From the NCBI RefSeq assembly GCF_007752535.1, contig NZ_CP036426.1, positions 4,526,001 through 4,590,000 of the forward strand: a DNA stretch of 64,000 nucleotides. Reading direction: 5' to 3'. Position numbers and translations under genes: made by a program. The stretch comes from Tautonia plasticadhaerens (lineage in GTDB: Bacteria > Planctomycetota > Planctomycetia > Isosphaerales > Isosphaeraceae). Below, in pieces: positions 1 to 8,455 of the stretch (position 1 is its first letter; every line of letters begins with the position of its first letter). The notes under the pieces were generated by a model that worked only from the letters and a program-made list of their open reading frames with translations, had not been told where the DNA came from and did no database searches.

Positions 1-1
1 G

Positions 2-400
2 GTCCAGCTCTATTCCCTGCAGACGGCCTATCGCCGGGTGCTCGGCCTGCCGCCGCTGCCCGAGCCGAACTTCATCGCCGAGGCCAAGCGGGCCCGGTCG
101 AACCGATCGGGTTCGGGAGACGACCGGGAGCCGGGGGACTTCGACCCCGAGACCCGGTCGGACGCGCTGTCCATGGACATCGCCTTCGAGGGGGAGATCC
201 CGAGGGGTTGGTTCCGCATCGGCACCAAGAAGGACGTGCCCAAGGACGCCTGCTACGTCGGCCGCCACGGCGACACCTACGCCTGGGTCACGCCCGACGG
301 GGTCGGCGGGCTCACCCGGTTCACCCTGCTCGTCCTCTCGATCGTGAAGCTCGATGCCACGGGGAGCGAAGGCGGGGGCGGGCTGATGTTCACGCCCTGA
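2..400 (+). CDS. C-terminal part of an unrecognised protein (truncated by window edge)
   Basis: The frame is open from the first bases and ends in TGA, so only the last 132 residues are visible. I do not recognise the product. It has a basic, Ser/Gly/Asp-rich linker (roughly residues 27-50), then a more folded stretch containing the motif RIGTKKDVPKDACYVG, and ends in a hydrophobic TRFTLLVLSIVKL segment and a glycine-rich tail. No signal or catalytic motif can be judged from the fragment. It converges with the sulfatase on the other strand across 90 bases. The coding assignment rests on sensible amino-acid composition and third-position GC preference; function is unknown. Confidence 0.6.
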   Translation, partial: VQLYSLQTAYRRVLGLPPLPEPNFIAEAKRARSNRSGSGDDREPGDFDPETRSDALSMDIAFEGEIPRGWFRIGTKKDVPKDACYVGRHGDTYAWVTPDGVGGLTRFTLLVLSIVKLDATGSEGGGGLMFTP

Positions 401-490
401 TCCGGCCGACGTCGGGCGGGGACGGCCCGGCGACCGGTCCCGACGGGATGGCCCGGATCCGCCCGCCGTCGGTGCGGCCGGGATCGCCCC

Positions 491-1900
491 TCATCGGCCC
501 TCGACCTCCTCGTCTTCGCCCCCGGCCGGCCGCTGCCAGGGGACCCGCGCCGCCTCCTGGACGTGCCGCATCAGCGCCCGGGAGAGGGCCGCGGCGATCG
601 GCCGGTGCTCGGCGGAGACGTCCCGCCGCTCCATCGGGTCGTCGTCGAGGTTGTAGAGCCGGAACGGCTCGAACGGCTGGTCCTGGACGAGCTTCCAGGG
701 CCCGTGCCTCGCCGCGTAGGATTCCCGGCCCAGGTAACGCGGGCCCCCTTCCCGACGGACCCAGAACAGGGGACGCTCGTCGTCCCCTTCCCGATCCCGG
801 CCGAGCAGCGTCGGCACCAGGGACGTCCCGTCGACCTCCCCGGGGACCTCGACCCCGGCCAGCTCGCAGATCGTCGGCAGCAGATCCATCGACAGGACGA
901 CCCGCCCGGTGCTCGACCCGGCCTCGACCTTCCCCGGCCAGCTCGCGGCCATCGGCACGCGGAGGCCCCCCTCGTACATGTCCCCCTTGCCCCCCCGATA
1001 GGGGCCGACCCGGGCGCCGACCGAGCGCTGGCCGCCGTTGTCGCTGGCGAAGACCACCAGGGTCTCCCCCCGCTGGCCGTTCTCCTCCAGGGCGCGGAGG
1101 ATCCGGCCGACGCCGTCGTCCAGGTGCTCGATCAGGGCGACGAGCTTCGCCCGGCCCTCGTCGATCCCCGGCTCCCGGGCCTTGACGCGATCGACCCACG
1201 CCTCGGGGGGCTGGATCGGCGTGTGCGGGGCGTTGTAGGCGAGGTAGAGGAAGAAGGGCTCGGGCCGGCCCTTGCGGGAGTCGAGGTACTCGACCGCCCA
1301 CCGGCTGAAGAGGTCGGTGGCGTGCCCCTCGGGGTCGACCTCCTCGGCCCCGTGCCTCATGTAGTTCCGGCCGTGGCGGCGATGGTCCTCGTAGTCGTCC
1401 ATCATGTCGCCGAGGAAGCCGCGGAACTCGTCGAACCCGCGCTCGAGCGGCGTGTTGGGCGACCGGAGGCCGAGGTGCCACTTGCCGACGATCGCCGAGT
1501 GGTACCCGGCCCCCTTCAGCAGCCCGGGGAGCAGGGGGGCCCCGGGGTCGAGGAACCCCCAGTTGTCCCGGGGGTCGGTCCGGATGACGCCCGGCACGCC
1601 GACCTCGTCCGGATACCGGCCCGAGAGCAGGGCGGCCCTCGTCGGCGAGCAGACCGGGCAATTGGCGTAGGCGTCCTCGAAGCGGAGGCCGGAGGCGACC
1701 AGGGCGTCGATGTTCGGCGTCCGGAGGTCCGGGGCGCCGTAGCAGGAGAGGTCCCCGAAGCCGAGGTCGTCGACCAGGATGACCAGCACGTTGGGCCGCT
1801 CGGCCTCGCCCCGGGCCCGGAGCCCGGACAGGCCGATCGCCCCCATCGCGAGCAGGCTCGGCAGGGCGAAACAGGCGAGCAGGCCCCGGGAGATTCGCAT
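491..1900 (-). CDS. Secreted formylglycine-dependent sulfatase
   Basis: A type I sulfatase of the arylsulfatase A/GALNS family, which hydrolyses sulfate esters, probably of polysaccharides, outside the cytoplasm. The N-terminus (1-32) is a signal peptide. NVLVILVDDLGFGD (37-50) supplies the metal-binding Asp pair D44/D45. C84 in C-S-P-T-R (84-88) is the cysteine converted to formylglycine. GKWHLG (139-144) gives Lys140 and His142, and FASDNGG later supplies further metal ligands. At 469 residues the length is normal for the family. The next gene upstream on the same strand is a Hal2/CysQ-like phosphatase, 63 bases away. The exact substrate cannot be read from the sequence. Confidence 0.93.
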   Translation of the reverse strand: MRISRGLLACFALPSLLAMGAIGLSGLRARGEAERPNVLVILVDDLGFGDLSCYGAPDLRTPNIDALVASGLRFEDAYANCPVCSPTRAALLSGRYPDEVGVPGVIRTDPRDNWGFLDPGAPLLPGLLKGAGYHSAIVGKWHLGLRSPNTPLERGFDEFRGFLGDMMDDYEDHRRHGRNYMRHGAEEVDPEGHATDLFSRWAVEYLDSRKGRPEPFFLYLAYNAPHTPIQPPEAWVDRVKAREPGIDEGRAKLVALIEHLDDGVGRILRALEENGQRGETLVVFASDNGGQRSVGARVGPYRGGKGDMYEGGLRVPMAASWPGKVEAGSSTGRVVLSMDLLPTICELAGVEVPGEVDGTSLVPTLLGRDREGDDERPLFWVRREGGPRYLGRESYAARHGPWKLVQDQPFEPFRLYNLDDDPMERRDVSAEHRPIAAALSRALMRHVQEAARVPWQRPAGGEDEEVEGR

Positions 1901-1963
1901 GGTCGGCCTCGATCGATCGGCGTCGGGATCGGCGGGACGGGGTGGGCGGCGGCCGGGCCTCGC

Positions 1964-2941
1964 TCAGCCCCGGAGGGCCTCGATCACCCGCGGGTGGAGC
2001 CGGCCGTTGGTGGCGACGACGCCCCGGTTGGAGGCCAGGGTGGAGCCGAGGGTGAAGTCCAGCGGCTTGCCGTCGACGTCGGTGACGGTGCCGCCCGCCT
2101 CGGCCACGATCAGCGCCCCGGCGGCGTGGTCCCAGATCCGCTCCCGGTAATCGGCCCGGGTCGGCAGGCGGAGGTAGACGTCGGCCAGCCCGGAGGCGAC
2201 CGTGGCGTACTTGGCCTGGCTGTCGAGCCGTACGGGGGGCTCGGTCACCCCCAGCCGGGCGGCCACGGCGGCCGACTCGTTGTGGGCGCTATGGCCCGAC
2301 TCGACCGACTCGCAGAGCCTCGCCCGGGTCGGGTCGTCCCGGTCCGAGACGGTGATCGGCCGCTCGACGTCGTCGCCGTCCAGCGGGCAGACCGTCGCCC
2401 CCCGGCCCCGGACGGCCAGGAAGACGGCGCCGACCGGCCCGGAGGCCAACCGGGAGACCTCCAGGTTCGGGCAGGCCAGCGCGGCCACTTCCACCCGCCC
2501 CTCGACGATCAGGGCCAGGGCGATGGCGTACTGTTCCCCCCGGAGGAACCCCTTGGTGCCGTCGATCGGGTCGAGCGTCCAGAACCGGGGCTCGAAGCGG
2601 TCGAGGTCCCCCAGGTCGATCCAGCCGAGGGCGGTCTCGGCGTCGGTCCCGGCCCGGATCGCCGCGACCTCGGCGGCCACCCGGTCTCGGACCCCGGCGT
2701 GCTCGGGCTTGCGGAGTTCGGCCGCGTCCTCCTCGGCCATGATCGGGTCGCCGGGGAAGGCGGCGGCGAGGGTGGCGCAGATCAGCGCCTGGCTGCCGAA
2801 GTCGGCCACGGTGACGGGGCTCTTGTCGCCCTTGGCCACCGGGTCGGGGCCGTGCTTGCCCCGCACGGCCCGGCAGATCCGGGCGGCCTCCCGGACGGCC
2901 CGGGAGGCGACCTCCCGCTCTCGATCGAAGGGATGGCTCAC
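1964..2941 (-). CDS. Hal2/CysQ-like 3'(2'),5'-bisphosphate nucleotidase (inositol monophosphatase superfamily)
   Basis: Predicted Mg-dependent, Li-sensitive phosphatase that removes the 3'-phosphate from PAP/PAPS, a by-product of sulfate activation. The superfamily metal site is plain: AEED (69-72), WTLDPIDGTKGF (121-132, Asp124 and Asp127) and the C-terminal WDHAAGALIVAEAGG motif. The Hal2 type is favoured over CysQ or inositol monophosphatase because of the long insert between AEED and WTLDP. I chose the GTG start at 2941 (VSHPFDRE), giving 325 residues; an earlier in-frame start at 3097 would add 52 Pro/Arg-rich residues unlike the family. It precedes the sulfatase on the same strand and may be co-transcribed with it. 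Confidence 0.85.
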   Translation of the reverse strand: MSHPFDREREVASRAVREAARICRAVRGKHGPDPVAKGDKSPVTVADFGSQALICATLAAAFPGDPIMAEEDAAELRKPEHAGVRDRVAAEVAAIRAGTDAETALGWIDLGDLDRFEPRFWTLDPIDGTKGFLRGEQYAIALALIVEGRVEVAALACPNLEVSRLASGPVGAVFLAVRGRGATVCPLDGDDVERPITVSDRDDPTRARLCESVESGHSAHNESAAVAARLGVTEPPVRLDSQAKYATVASGLADVYLRLPTRADYRERIWDHAAGALIVAEAGGTVTDVDGKPLDFTLGSTLASNRGVVATNGRLHPRVIEALRG

Positions 2942-3934
2942 GACGCTTCGGTCCAATCGGGACAGGGGGCGAGACTCCTGGGGACGGCCGCCCAAACTAG
3001 CCGACCTCGGGCCGTCGGACAAGCCGCGGTGTCGCCGGGGGCACGCCCACCGGTCCCGGCGATCGCCGCGACCAGGTGGCGAACCGCCCGGTGGCACCCC
3101 CGCCGGTCCCTACCGCAATCACCTATAACCAATCATGCGTGCATGAATGTGTAGAGGCTCGACGGCCCCCGATCGGCCCCCCTCGGCCGGTCCCGGGGAA
3201 TTTGTGCTTAAATCCGCCCCTTCCCACGATGATGAGGTCGAGGGGCCGGTCGCCGGCCCCGCCGGATCCCCCCTGCGCGGAGCCTCCCCGTTGCCCATCG
3301 CTTCCGCCGATTGCTCTCGACGAGCCCGCCCAATCCCCCGTCCCACCGGGCCGGGGAGACGGGGCCTCGTCATGGCGCGGGAGGGGGTTGCGGCGAACCT
3401 TCGCCGAGGTCACCGCCCCGGGCTCCCGAAACGAACCGGACGCATATTCAGCAACCCTCGATTTTCCATGAGGTTACGCACGAATCGAGGGGCGCACGCG
3501 GGGCGCACCGCCCGGCGATCGGCGGCGCCCCGGCTCGGCCCGATCCCCGACCCGGCCATCGTGACGCAAACAACCCGATCGCCCGACCTCCGTCACCGAA
3601 ACGATCCAGGGCCAAGTGCTCCAATCTCTTCCGGGAAAACACGTTTCGGCACGACACCGGGGCTCACGGCGTGCGCACCGGCCCCCCTTCGCCGCCGTCC
3701 CGGCCGCCCCGCGACTCGGGCCCTCCACGCTCCCCCGGGAGCCGGGCCAGGCCCGGGCCGGGCCGCCCAGGAGACGACGGCCCGGCGGCGGCGAATCAGA
3801 CCCGAGCCGCCGGGCATCTCCTCCCGAAACGGACCCGAGCCCGATCGCCGAAGTCGTGACCTGGCGAATGGTTACTCGCGGTGCCCGGGGCAATCCGGTG
3901 GCGCACCGCCCGCGATCCGGGGGCCGTCGGCCCG
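2942..3934. other. Non-coding or unexplained stretch of about 1 kb
   Basis: No reading frame here has a convincing protein composition; the open frames are Pro/Arg/Gly-rich products of the high GC. It lies upstream of the Hal2-like gene and downstream of the TIM-barrel isomerase gene, both on the minus strand. A few locally AT-richer patches (around 3120-3150, 3200-3215, 3440-3480 and 3600-3650) could hold a promoter or a small RNA. I see no tRNA-like fold, strong hairpin or repeat. Confidence 0.5.
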
Positions 3935-4831
3935 TCAGACGTCGCAGAGGGTCACGGCCTCGGCCAGGCTGGTGAGGGGGTCCCGGGTGGGGATGAACTC
4001 CTGGGCGAGGAAGCCGTCGAAGCCGGTGTCGACGATCGCCCGGCAGATGGCGGGATAGAACAGCTCCTGGGTCTCGTCCAGCTCGTGGCGGCCGGGGTTG
4101 CCGCCGGTGTGGTAGTGGCCGAAGTGGGGGTGGTCCCGCTCGATCGTCCGGATGATGTCCCCCTCCATGATCTGCATGTGGTAGATGTCGTACAGGAGCT
4201 TGAAGTGGTCCGACCCGACCCGCTTGACCAGCTCGACCCCCCAGGCCGAGGTGTCGCACATGTAGTCGGGGTGGTCGACCTTGCTGTTCAGCAACTCCAT
4301 GTTGATCACCACGCCGGCCTGCTCGGCCACCGGGACGACCTCCCGGAGGGCCTTCGCGCAGTGCTCCAGGCCGGTCCGGTCGTCCAGGCCATTGCGGTTG
4401 CCGGAGAAGGTGATGACGTTCCGCCAGCCCTCCTTCGCCGTGGCCTCGATCGCCGCGTTGATGGCGGCCAGGCAGTCGTCGTGGTTGGCGGGGTCGTTGA
4501 GGCCGCGGGCCAGGTCGTGGGTCGAGGTCATCGTGCAGATCAGGCCGTGGGCCTTGACCGCCTCGAAGTCCTCGGGCCTGAGCAGGTCGATGCCGACCAG
4601 CCCCATCCGCTTCGCGGCCCCGGCCAGCTCGTCGATCGGGATCGAGCCGTAGCACCAGCGGCAGGCCGACTGCCGGACGCGGCCCTTCGTCACGGCCGTC
4701 CCCTGGGGCGGGCCCCCGGCCCGGGCCGGCCCGGCCGGGGCGAGGACACCGACGGCCGCGGCGGCGGCGGTCGAGCGGAGCAGGGTCCTTCGAGTCAGCT
4801 CGGGCCGGTCGAGGTCGTCTCGGCGGGGCAT
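3935..4831 (-). CDS. Hydroxypyruvate isomerase-like TIM-barrel protein with Tat signal
   Basis: A xylose-isomerase-like TIM barrel of the hydroxypyruvate isomerase (Hyi) family. The family interconverts hydroxypyruvate and tartronate semialdehyde or acts on related keto-sugars; the substrate of this member is unknown. The N-terminus carries a twin-arginine signal (RRTLLRS near residue 14, then an Ala-rich core ending A-R-A), so it is probably exported. Segments carrying candidate metal ligands are INMELLNSK, LLYDIYHMQ, GHYHTGGNPGRHEL and FLAQEF, matching the Glu-Asp-Gln/His-Glu set of Hyi. At 298 residues it is family-sized plus signal. It stands alone; a second homologue lies at 29405-30331. 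Exported Hyi-like proteins are common in planctomycetes and need not be true isomerases. Confidence 0.85.
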   Translation of the reverse strand: MPRRDDLDRPELTRRTLLRSTAAAAAVGVLAPAGPARAGGPPQGTAVTKGRVRQSACRWCYGSIPIDELAGAAKRMGLVGIDLLRPEDFEAVKAHGLICTMTSTHDLARGLNDPANHDDCLAAINAAIEATAKEGWRNVITFSGNRNGLDDRTGLEHCAKALREVVPVAEQAGVVINMELLNSKVDHPDYMCDTSAWGVELVKRVGSDHFKLLYDIYHMQIMEGDIIRTIERDHPHFGHYHTGGNPGRHELDETQELFYPAICRAIVDTGFDGFLAQEFIPTRDPLTSLAEAVTLCDV

Positions 4832-4954
4832 GGCGGGCGCTCCGTGGCTGCGGTCGGGTGCGGCCGGGCGGGCCGTCCCGCGACCCCGCGGCGGCCTCCC
4901 GGTTCGCCCCCAGTATGGGGCCGACCCCCGCGGACCCGCAACGGACCGACCCGG

Positions 4955-5356
4955 TCAGGTGGGCGAGGGGCCCGACGGGCGCGTCGGGCCCTCGCCGGGC
5001 TCCGCCCCCGGTTCGGGGCCGCCGCCGTGCCGGTCGCAGGCGTCCCGATACTCGTCCGGGACCGGCGGCGTTCCCGACGGCACCCCCCGGCGGTAGGCCG
5101 CCCGGATCAGCAGGTGCGACGACACCGGCGCCGTCATCGCGATGAACAGCACGGCCAGGCAGGCCTTGGTGATCACGTCCACCCGGGGCACCGCCACCGC
5201 CACGCCGACCAGCAGGAAGGCCAGGCCGAAGGTGGTCGTCTTCGTCGGCGGGTGGATCCGGTGGTAGAAGTCGGGCAGCCGCGCCAGCCCCAGCGCCCCC
5301 AGGAACATGAAGGCCGACCCCAGCACCACGGCCACGATGATCACCGCGTCGCTCAC
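4955..5356 (-). CDS. mrpG: Mrp Na+/H+ antiporter subunit G
   Basis: Small membrane subunit (133 residues) of the Mrp/Mnh multisubunit cation/proton antiporter, inner membrane. It has three hydrophobic helices: IIVAVVLGSAFMFLGALGL, a second around TTTFGLAFLLVGVAVAV, and a third around KACLAVLFIAMTAPVSSHL. The family hallmark LARLPDFYHRIHPPTKTTT lies between the first two. The C-terminal tail is long, polar and Gly/Pro-rich. The start is GTG at 5356, overlapping the mrpF stop in a GTGA, so translation is coupled. It is the last gene of the mrpABCDEFG operon. Confidence 0.92.
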   Translation of the reverse strand: MSDAVIIVAVVLGSAFMFLGALGLARLPDFYHRIHPPTKTTTFGLAFLLVGVAVAVPRVDVITKACLAVLFIAMTAPVSSHLLIRAAYRRGVPSGTPPVPDEYRDACDRHGGGPEPGAEPGEGPTRPSGPSPT

Positions 5357-5616
5357 TCGCCGAGCCTCCCCTCTAGGAACGCCGTCAACGCGATCGTGCC
5401 CAGGAACCCCAGCAGCGTCACCACCAGCACGACGTCCAGGAACGCCCCGCTCCGGATCAGGATCGAGTCCAGCAGGATCGCCCCCACCACGTTCAGGGCC
5501 GCCGCGTCGAAGGCCAGCACCCGGTCGAACGCCGAGGGGCCCCGGACGATCCGGTACAGGCAGCACGCCAGGCCGAGTCCCACCACCCCCAGCGCCCCGA
5601 GGACGACCACCTCCAT
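5353..5616 (-). CDS. mrpF: Mrp Na+/H+ antiporter subunit F
   Basis: An 87-residue subunit of the Mrp antiporter with three membrane helices. The MrpF signature CCLYRIVRGPSAFDRVLAFD follows the first helix, then AALNVVGAILLD and FLDVVLVVTLLGFLGTIALTAFLE. The start at 5616 (MEVVVLGALG) overlaps the mrpE stop by one base (TGATG), and its own stop overlaps the mrpG start. Length, order and coupling all match the family. Much longer in-frame extensions upstream are read-through of the mrpE region and have no family similarity. Confidence 0.92.
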   Translation of the reverse strand: MEVVVLGALGVVGLGLACCLYRIVRGPSAFDRVLAFDAAALNVVGAILLDSILIRSGAFLDVVLVVTLLGFLGTIALTAFLEGRLGE

Positions 5617-6167
5617 CAGCCCACCCCCGATCCGCGATGCGACCGCCGCTCTCCTCGGACCGCGACGATCCGGTCGGCGAACTCCCGGAGCCCGGCCCTC
5701 AGTCCCTCCGGGTCCCCGGCATAGATGCTGTGGACGTACAGGGTCGACGCGTCCCGCTCCACGTCGACGGAGATGGTCCCCGGCGTCAGCGAGATCATCG
5801 CCGCCAGGAGCACCACCTCCCCCGGCCTCAGGTCCGGCACGTCGAGGGCCAGCAGCGCCGGCCGGAAGTCGGGCCGGGGCCGGAGCACGTCCCGGGACAG
5901 TTGCAGGTTCGCCTTGGTCAGCTCGACGAGGAAGAACCCGAGCAGCCGGACGGCCGCGATCGAGCCCCGGGCGAGCCGGGCAGGATTCGGGAACGAGACC
6001 GACCGACGGCTGCCGACCTCCCGGCCGTCCTGGGCGATCGTCCACCGGGCGAAGCCCGACACCAGCAACCCGACCGCCAGGCCCGTCAGCGCCGAGGCCA
6101 GGGTCAGCCGACCGAACAGGAGCATCCAGACCAGCGACAGGAAGACGCCCCACATGACGACGCTCAT
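5616..6167 (-). CDS. mrpE: Mrp Na+/H+ antiporter subunit E
   Basis: A 183-residue MrpE subunit. Two N-terminal helices (WGVFLSLVWMLLFGRLTL and ASALTGLAVGLLVSG) and a third (AAVRLLGFFLVELTKANLQ) lead into the cytosolic-type domain with the family motif LLAAMISLTPGTISVDVERD followed by LYVHSIYAGD. Translation starts at ATG 6167, overlapping the mrpD stop as ATGA, and the stop overlaps mrpF. MrpE is needed for assembly or full activity in characterised systems. Confidence 0.93.
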   Translation of the reverse strand: MSVVMWGVFLSLVWMLLFGRLTLASALTGLAVGLLVSGFARWTIAQDGREVGSRRSVSFPNPARLARGSIAAVRLLGFFLVELTKANLQLSRDVLRPRPDFRPALLALDVPDLRPGEVVLLAAMISLTPGTISVDVERDASTLYVHSIYAGDPEGLRAGLREFADRIVAVRGERRSHRGSGVG

Positions 6168-7684
6168 GGCGACACCCCCGCGACCGCCGACGGCCCCGCT
6201 TCGGCGCCCAGGACCGCGTCCTCGTAGGTGGAGCGGTCCAGGAGCTGCACCGCGGCCCGGTCGCAGCGGCCGACCAGCGGCACCACGGCCAGTCCGAGCA
6301 CGACCGTCAACGCCCCCAGGCCGATCGAACCGGCCAGCGGCCCGGCCTCCCGGCCGAGGTCCGGCCGGGCCTGCCCCCCCGGCTCCCCCCAGTAGACCGC
6401 GTTCCAGACCCGGAGCAGCGCGGCCAGCGTCAGCAGGCTGGCGGCCACGGCCACGCCGGTCGCCAGCCAGGCCCCCTCCCGGAAGCCGGCGACGATGATC
6501 AGCAGCTTCCCCCAGAACCCGCTCAGCGGCGGCATCCCGATCAGCGCCAATGCCGGGACCAGGAACGCCGCCGAGGCCCAGCGGTGCGACAGACCCAGCC
6601 CCCGGGCCGCCCCCAGCCTCCCGGTCCCGCCGACCCGCTCGGCGATCCCCCCGGCCAGGAAGATCGCGGCCATGGCGAGCCCGTCGTGGACGATCAGGTA
6701 GAGTCCCCCCGCCACGCCGAGCGTCGACCCCAATCCCAGGCCGAGGGTCAGGTAGCCCACCTGGCCGACGTGCAGGAACGCCAGCACCCCCCGGATCGTC
6801 GGCCTGCCGAGGGCCCCGATCCCTCCCACCACCATCGTCAGGGCCGAGACGGCGACCAGGATCGACCGCAGGTCGTCCGCCTCGGGACCTCCCAGGATTG
6901 GCAGGGTCCGGAACAGGGCGTAGGCGCCGACCTCGGTCATCAGCCCGGCGAACAGGGCACTGATCGGGATCGGGGCCTCGGGATACGAGTCGGGCAGCCA
7001 GAAGAACAACGGCACCAGGGCCGCCTTGGTCGCGAAGACGGCCAGCACGACCGCGACCCCGCCCCGGAAAGCGGGGGGCAGGCCGCCCCGGGAGACGACC
7101 TCCGAGAGTTCCGCCAGGTTCACCGTACCCGCCGAGGCGTAGACCACCCCGATCCCCGCCAGCATCAGCAGCCCGGCGACGAAATTGATGATCACGTAGG
7201 GAAATGCCCGTTCGAACTGCCTCGGCCTCGCCCCCAGGGCGATCTGGACGTACGAGGCCATCAGGAAGACCTCGAAGAAGACGAACAGGTTGAACAGGTC
7301 CCCCGTGACGAAACACCCGTTCACCCCGGCCATCAGGAAGAAGTGCAGGGCCTCGATCGAGTCCGACTCCCGGGGGCCCCGAATCGTCCCCGGCCCGGCC
7401 AGCAGGACGCCCAGGCCGACCGAGGCGGCCAGCAGAAGCATGATCGACGCCGTCGCGTCGACGATCCAGACGATCCCGAGCCGGGCCGACCAGCCCCCCA
7501 GCTCCAGGACCAGGATCTCCTCGTTCCAGGCCGACCGCCAGGCCATCCGCCCGGCCAACGCCAGCAGGGCCGCCCCGACGGCGAGGGCGATCGACCGCTT
7601 CAACGCCGGGCGATCCCCCAGGGCGAGGAGCACGACCGAGGCGGCCAGGGGGAGCACGACGGGGACGCAGACGATGTTGTTCAC
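6164..7684 (-). CDS. mrpD: Mrp Na+/H+ antiporter subunit D (complex I NuoN/M-like)
   Basis: A 506-residue polytopic proton-translocating subunit of the ND2/ND4/ND5 family. The core motifs are present: NLFVFFEVFLMASY with the conserved membrane Glu, and AALVPLFFWLPDSYPEAPIPISALFAGLMTEVGAYALFR with the TM5-TM7 charged residues. The start is GTG at 7684, one base after the mrpC stop; the stop overlaps mrpE. In characterised Mrp complexes MrpA and MrpD provide the two antiporter-like modules. Confidence 0.94.
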   Translation of the reverse strand: MNNIVCVPVVLPLAASVVLLALGDRPALKRSIALAVGAALLALAGRMAWRSAWNEEILVLELGGWSARLGIVWIVDATASIMLLLAASVGLGVLLAGPGTIRGPRESDSIEALHFFLMAGVNGCFVTGDLFNLFVFFEVFLMASYVQIALGARPRQFERAFPYVIINFVAGLLMLAGIGVVYASAGTVNLAELSEVVSRGGLPPAFRGGVAVVLAVFATKAALVPLFFWLPDSYPEAPIPISALFAGLMTEVGAYALFRTLPILGGPEADDLRSILVAVSALTMVVGGIGALGRPTIRGVLAFLHVGQVGYLTLGLGLGSTLGVAGGLYLIVHDGLAMAAIFLAGGIAERVGGTGRLGAARGLGLSHRWASAAFLVPALALIGMPPLSGFWGKLLIIVAGFREGAWLATGVAVAASLLTLAALLRVWNAVYWGEPGGQARPDLGREAGPLAGSIGLGALTVVLGLAVVPLVGRCDRAAVQLLDRSTYEDAVLGAEAGPSAVAGVSP

Positions 7685-7685
7685 G

Positions 7686-8021
7686 TCAGTCCGACTCCGA
7701 TCTCTCGGCCCGGTCCGCCCCCGGCCCCCGGTCGGCGGCGGCCGTCAGGTAGATCAGGTACGCGGTGTTCGCCAGGCCGATCACGATCGCGGTCAGCACG
7801 AACGCCTGGGGCAGGGGGTCGGGGTAGGGGCCCGAGGCCTCCTCCCCGAGCAGGGCCGGAGACGCCCCCCCCGGCAGCCCCGAGGCCGCCAGCACGACGA
7901 GGTTGGTCGCGTTCGCCAGGGCCACGAACCCGAAGACCGCCTGCTGGCGGTCTCCCGAGAGCATCAGGTAGACCGATGCCGAGAACAGCACCCCCACGAC
8001 CAGGGCGGACAGGCCGATCAT
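7686..8021 (-). CDS. mrpC: Mrp Na+/H+ antiporter subunit C (NuoK-like)
   Basis: A 111-residue, three-helix subunit homologous to complex I NuoK. The helices are LSALVVGVLFSASVYLML, AVFGFVALANATNLVVLAASG and the family segment DPLPQAFVLTAIVIGLANTAYLIYL. The start is ATG 8021, overlapping the mrpB stop (8018) as ATGA. The C-terminal tail is charged and variable. Family length and position between B and D make this secure. Confidence 0.93.
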   Translation of the reverse strand: MIGLSALVVGVLFSASVYLMLSGDRQQAVFGFVALANATNLVVLAASGLPGGASPALLGEEASGPYPDPLPQAFVLTAIVIGLANTAYLIYLTAAADRGPGADRAERSESD

Positions 8022-8455
8022 GGCTGCTCCCCCTCCGCTCCGACCGGGTCGACGAACAGGGCGAGCACCGTCGCCGTCGAGCCCACCACCACCAGGAAGA
8101 TGCCGAGGTCGAAGAGCTGGGCCGTCCCCAGCTTCACCGAGGTCCCCAGCACCGGCAGCCCGAACTCGCCGTGGGAATGGGAGAGGAACGGCCTCCCCCG
8201 GGCGATCGGCAGGCCGGCGGCCATCGCGATCGCCAGGCCGAGCCACAGTCCCGGCCGCAGCAGGCTCGCGTAGGTCCTCCGCGTCGGCCCGCCGCCGAAG
8301 GCGAGCGCCTGCAGGACGATCGTCGCCGCCATCACCAGCCCGGCGATGAACCCGCCGCCGGGGCGGTCGTGCCCGCGCAGCAGCAGGTAGAGGGCGAAGA
8401 CCAGGGCCACGGGGAAGACCGCCCGGGCCACCCGCTCGAAGATGATCGAGTTCAC
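8018..8455 (-). CDS. mrpB: Mrp Na+/H+ antiporter subunit B
   Basis: A 145-residue four-helix subunit. The MrpB hallmark GHDRPGGGFIAGLVMAATIV lies at 29-48, followed by RPGLWLGLAIAMAAGL, a GLPVLGTSVKLGTAQLFDLG stretch and a last helix FLVVVGSTATVLALFVDP. The start is GTG at 8455, sharing a GTGA overlap with the mrpA stop. Reading further upstream in this frame only gives the antisense-like shadow of mrpA. Confidence 0.93.
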   Translation of the reverse strand: MNSIIFERVARAVFPVALVFALYLLLRGHDRPGGGFIAGLVMAATIVLQALAFGGGPTRRTYASLLRPGLWLGLAIAMAAGLPIARGRPFLSHSHGEFGLPVLGTSVKLGTAQLFDLGIFLVVVGSTATVLALFVDPVGAEGEQP

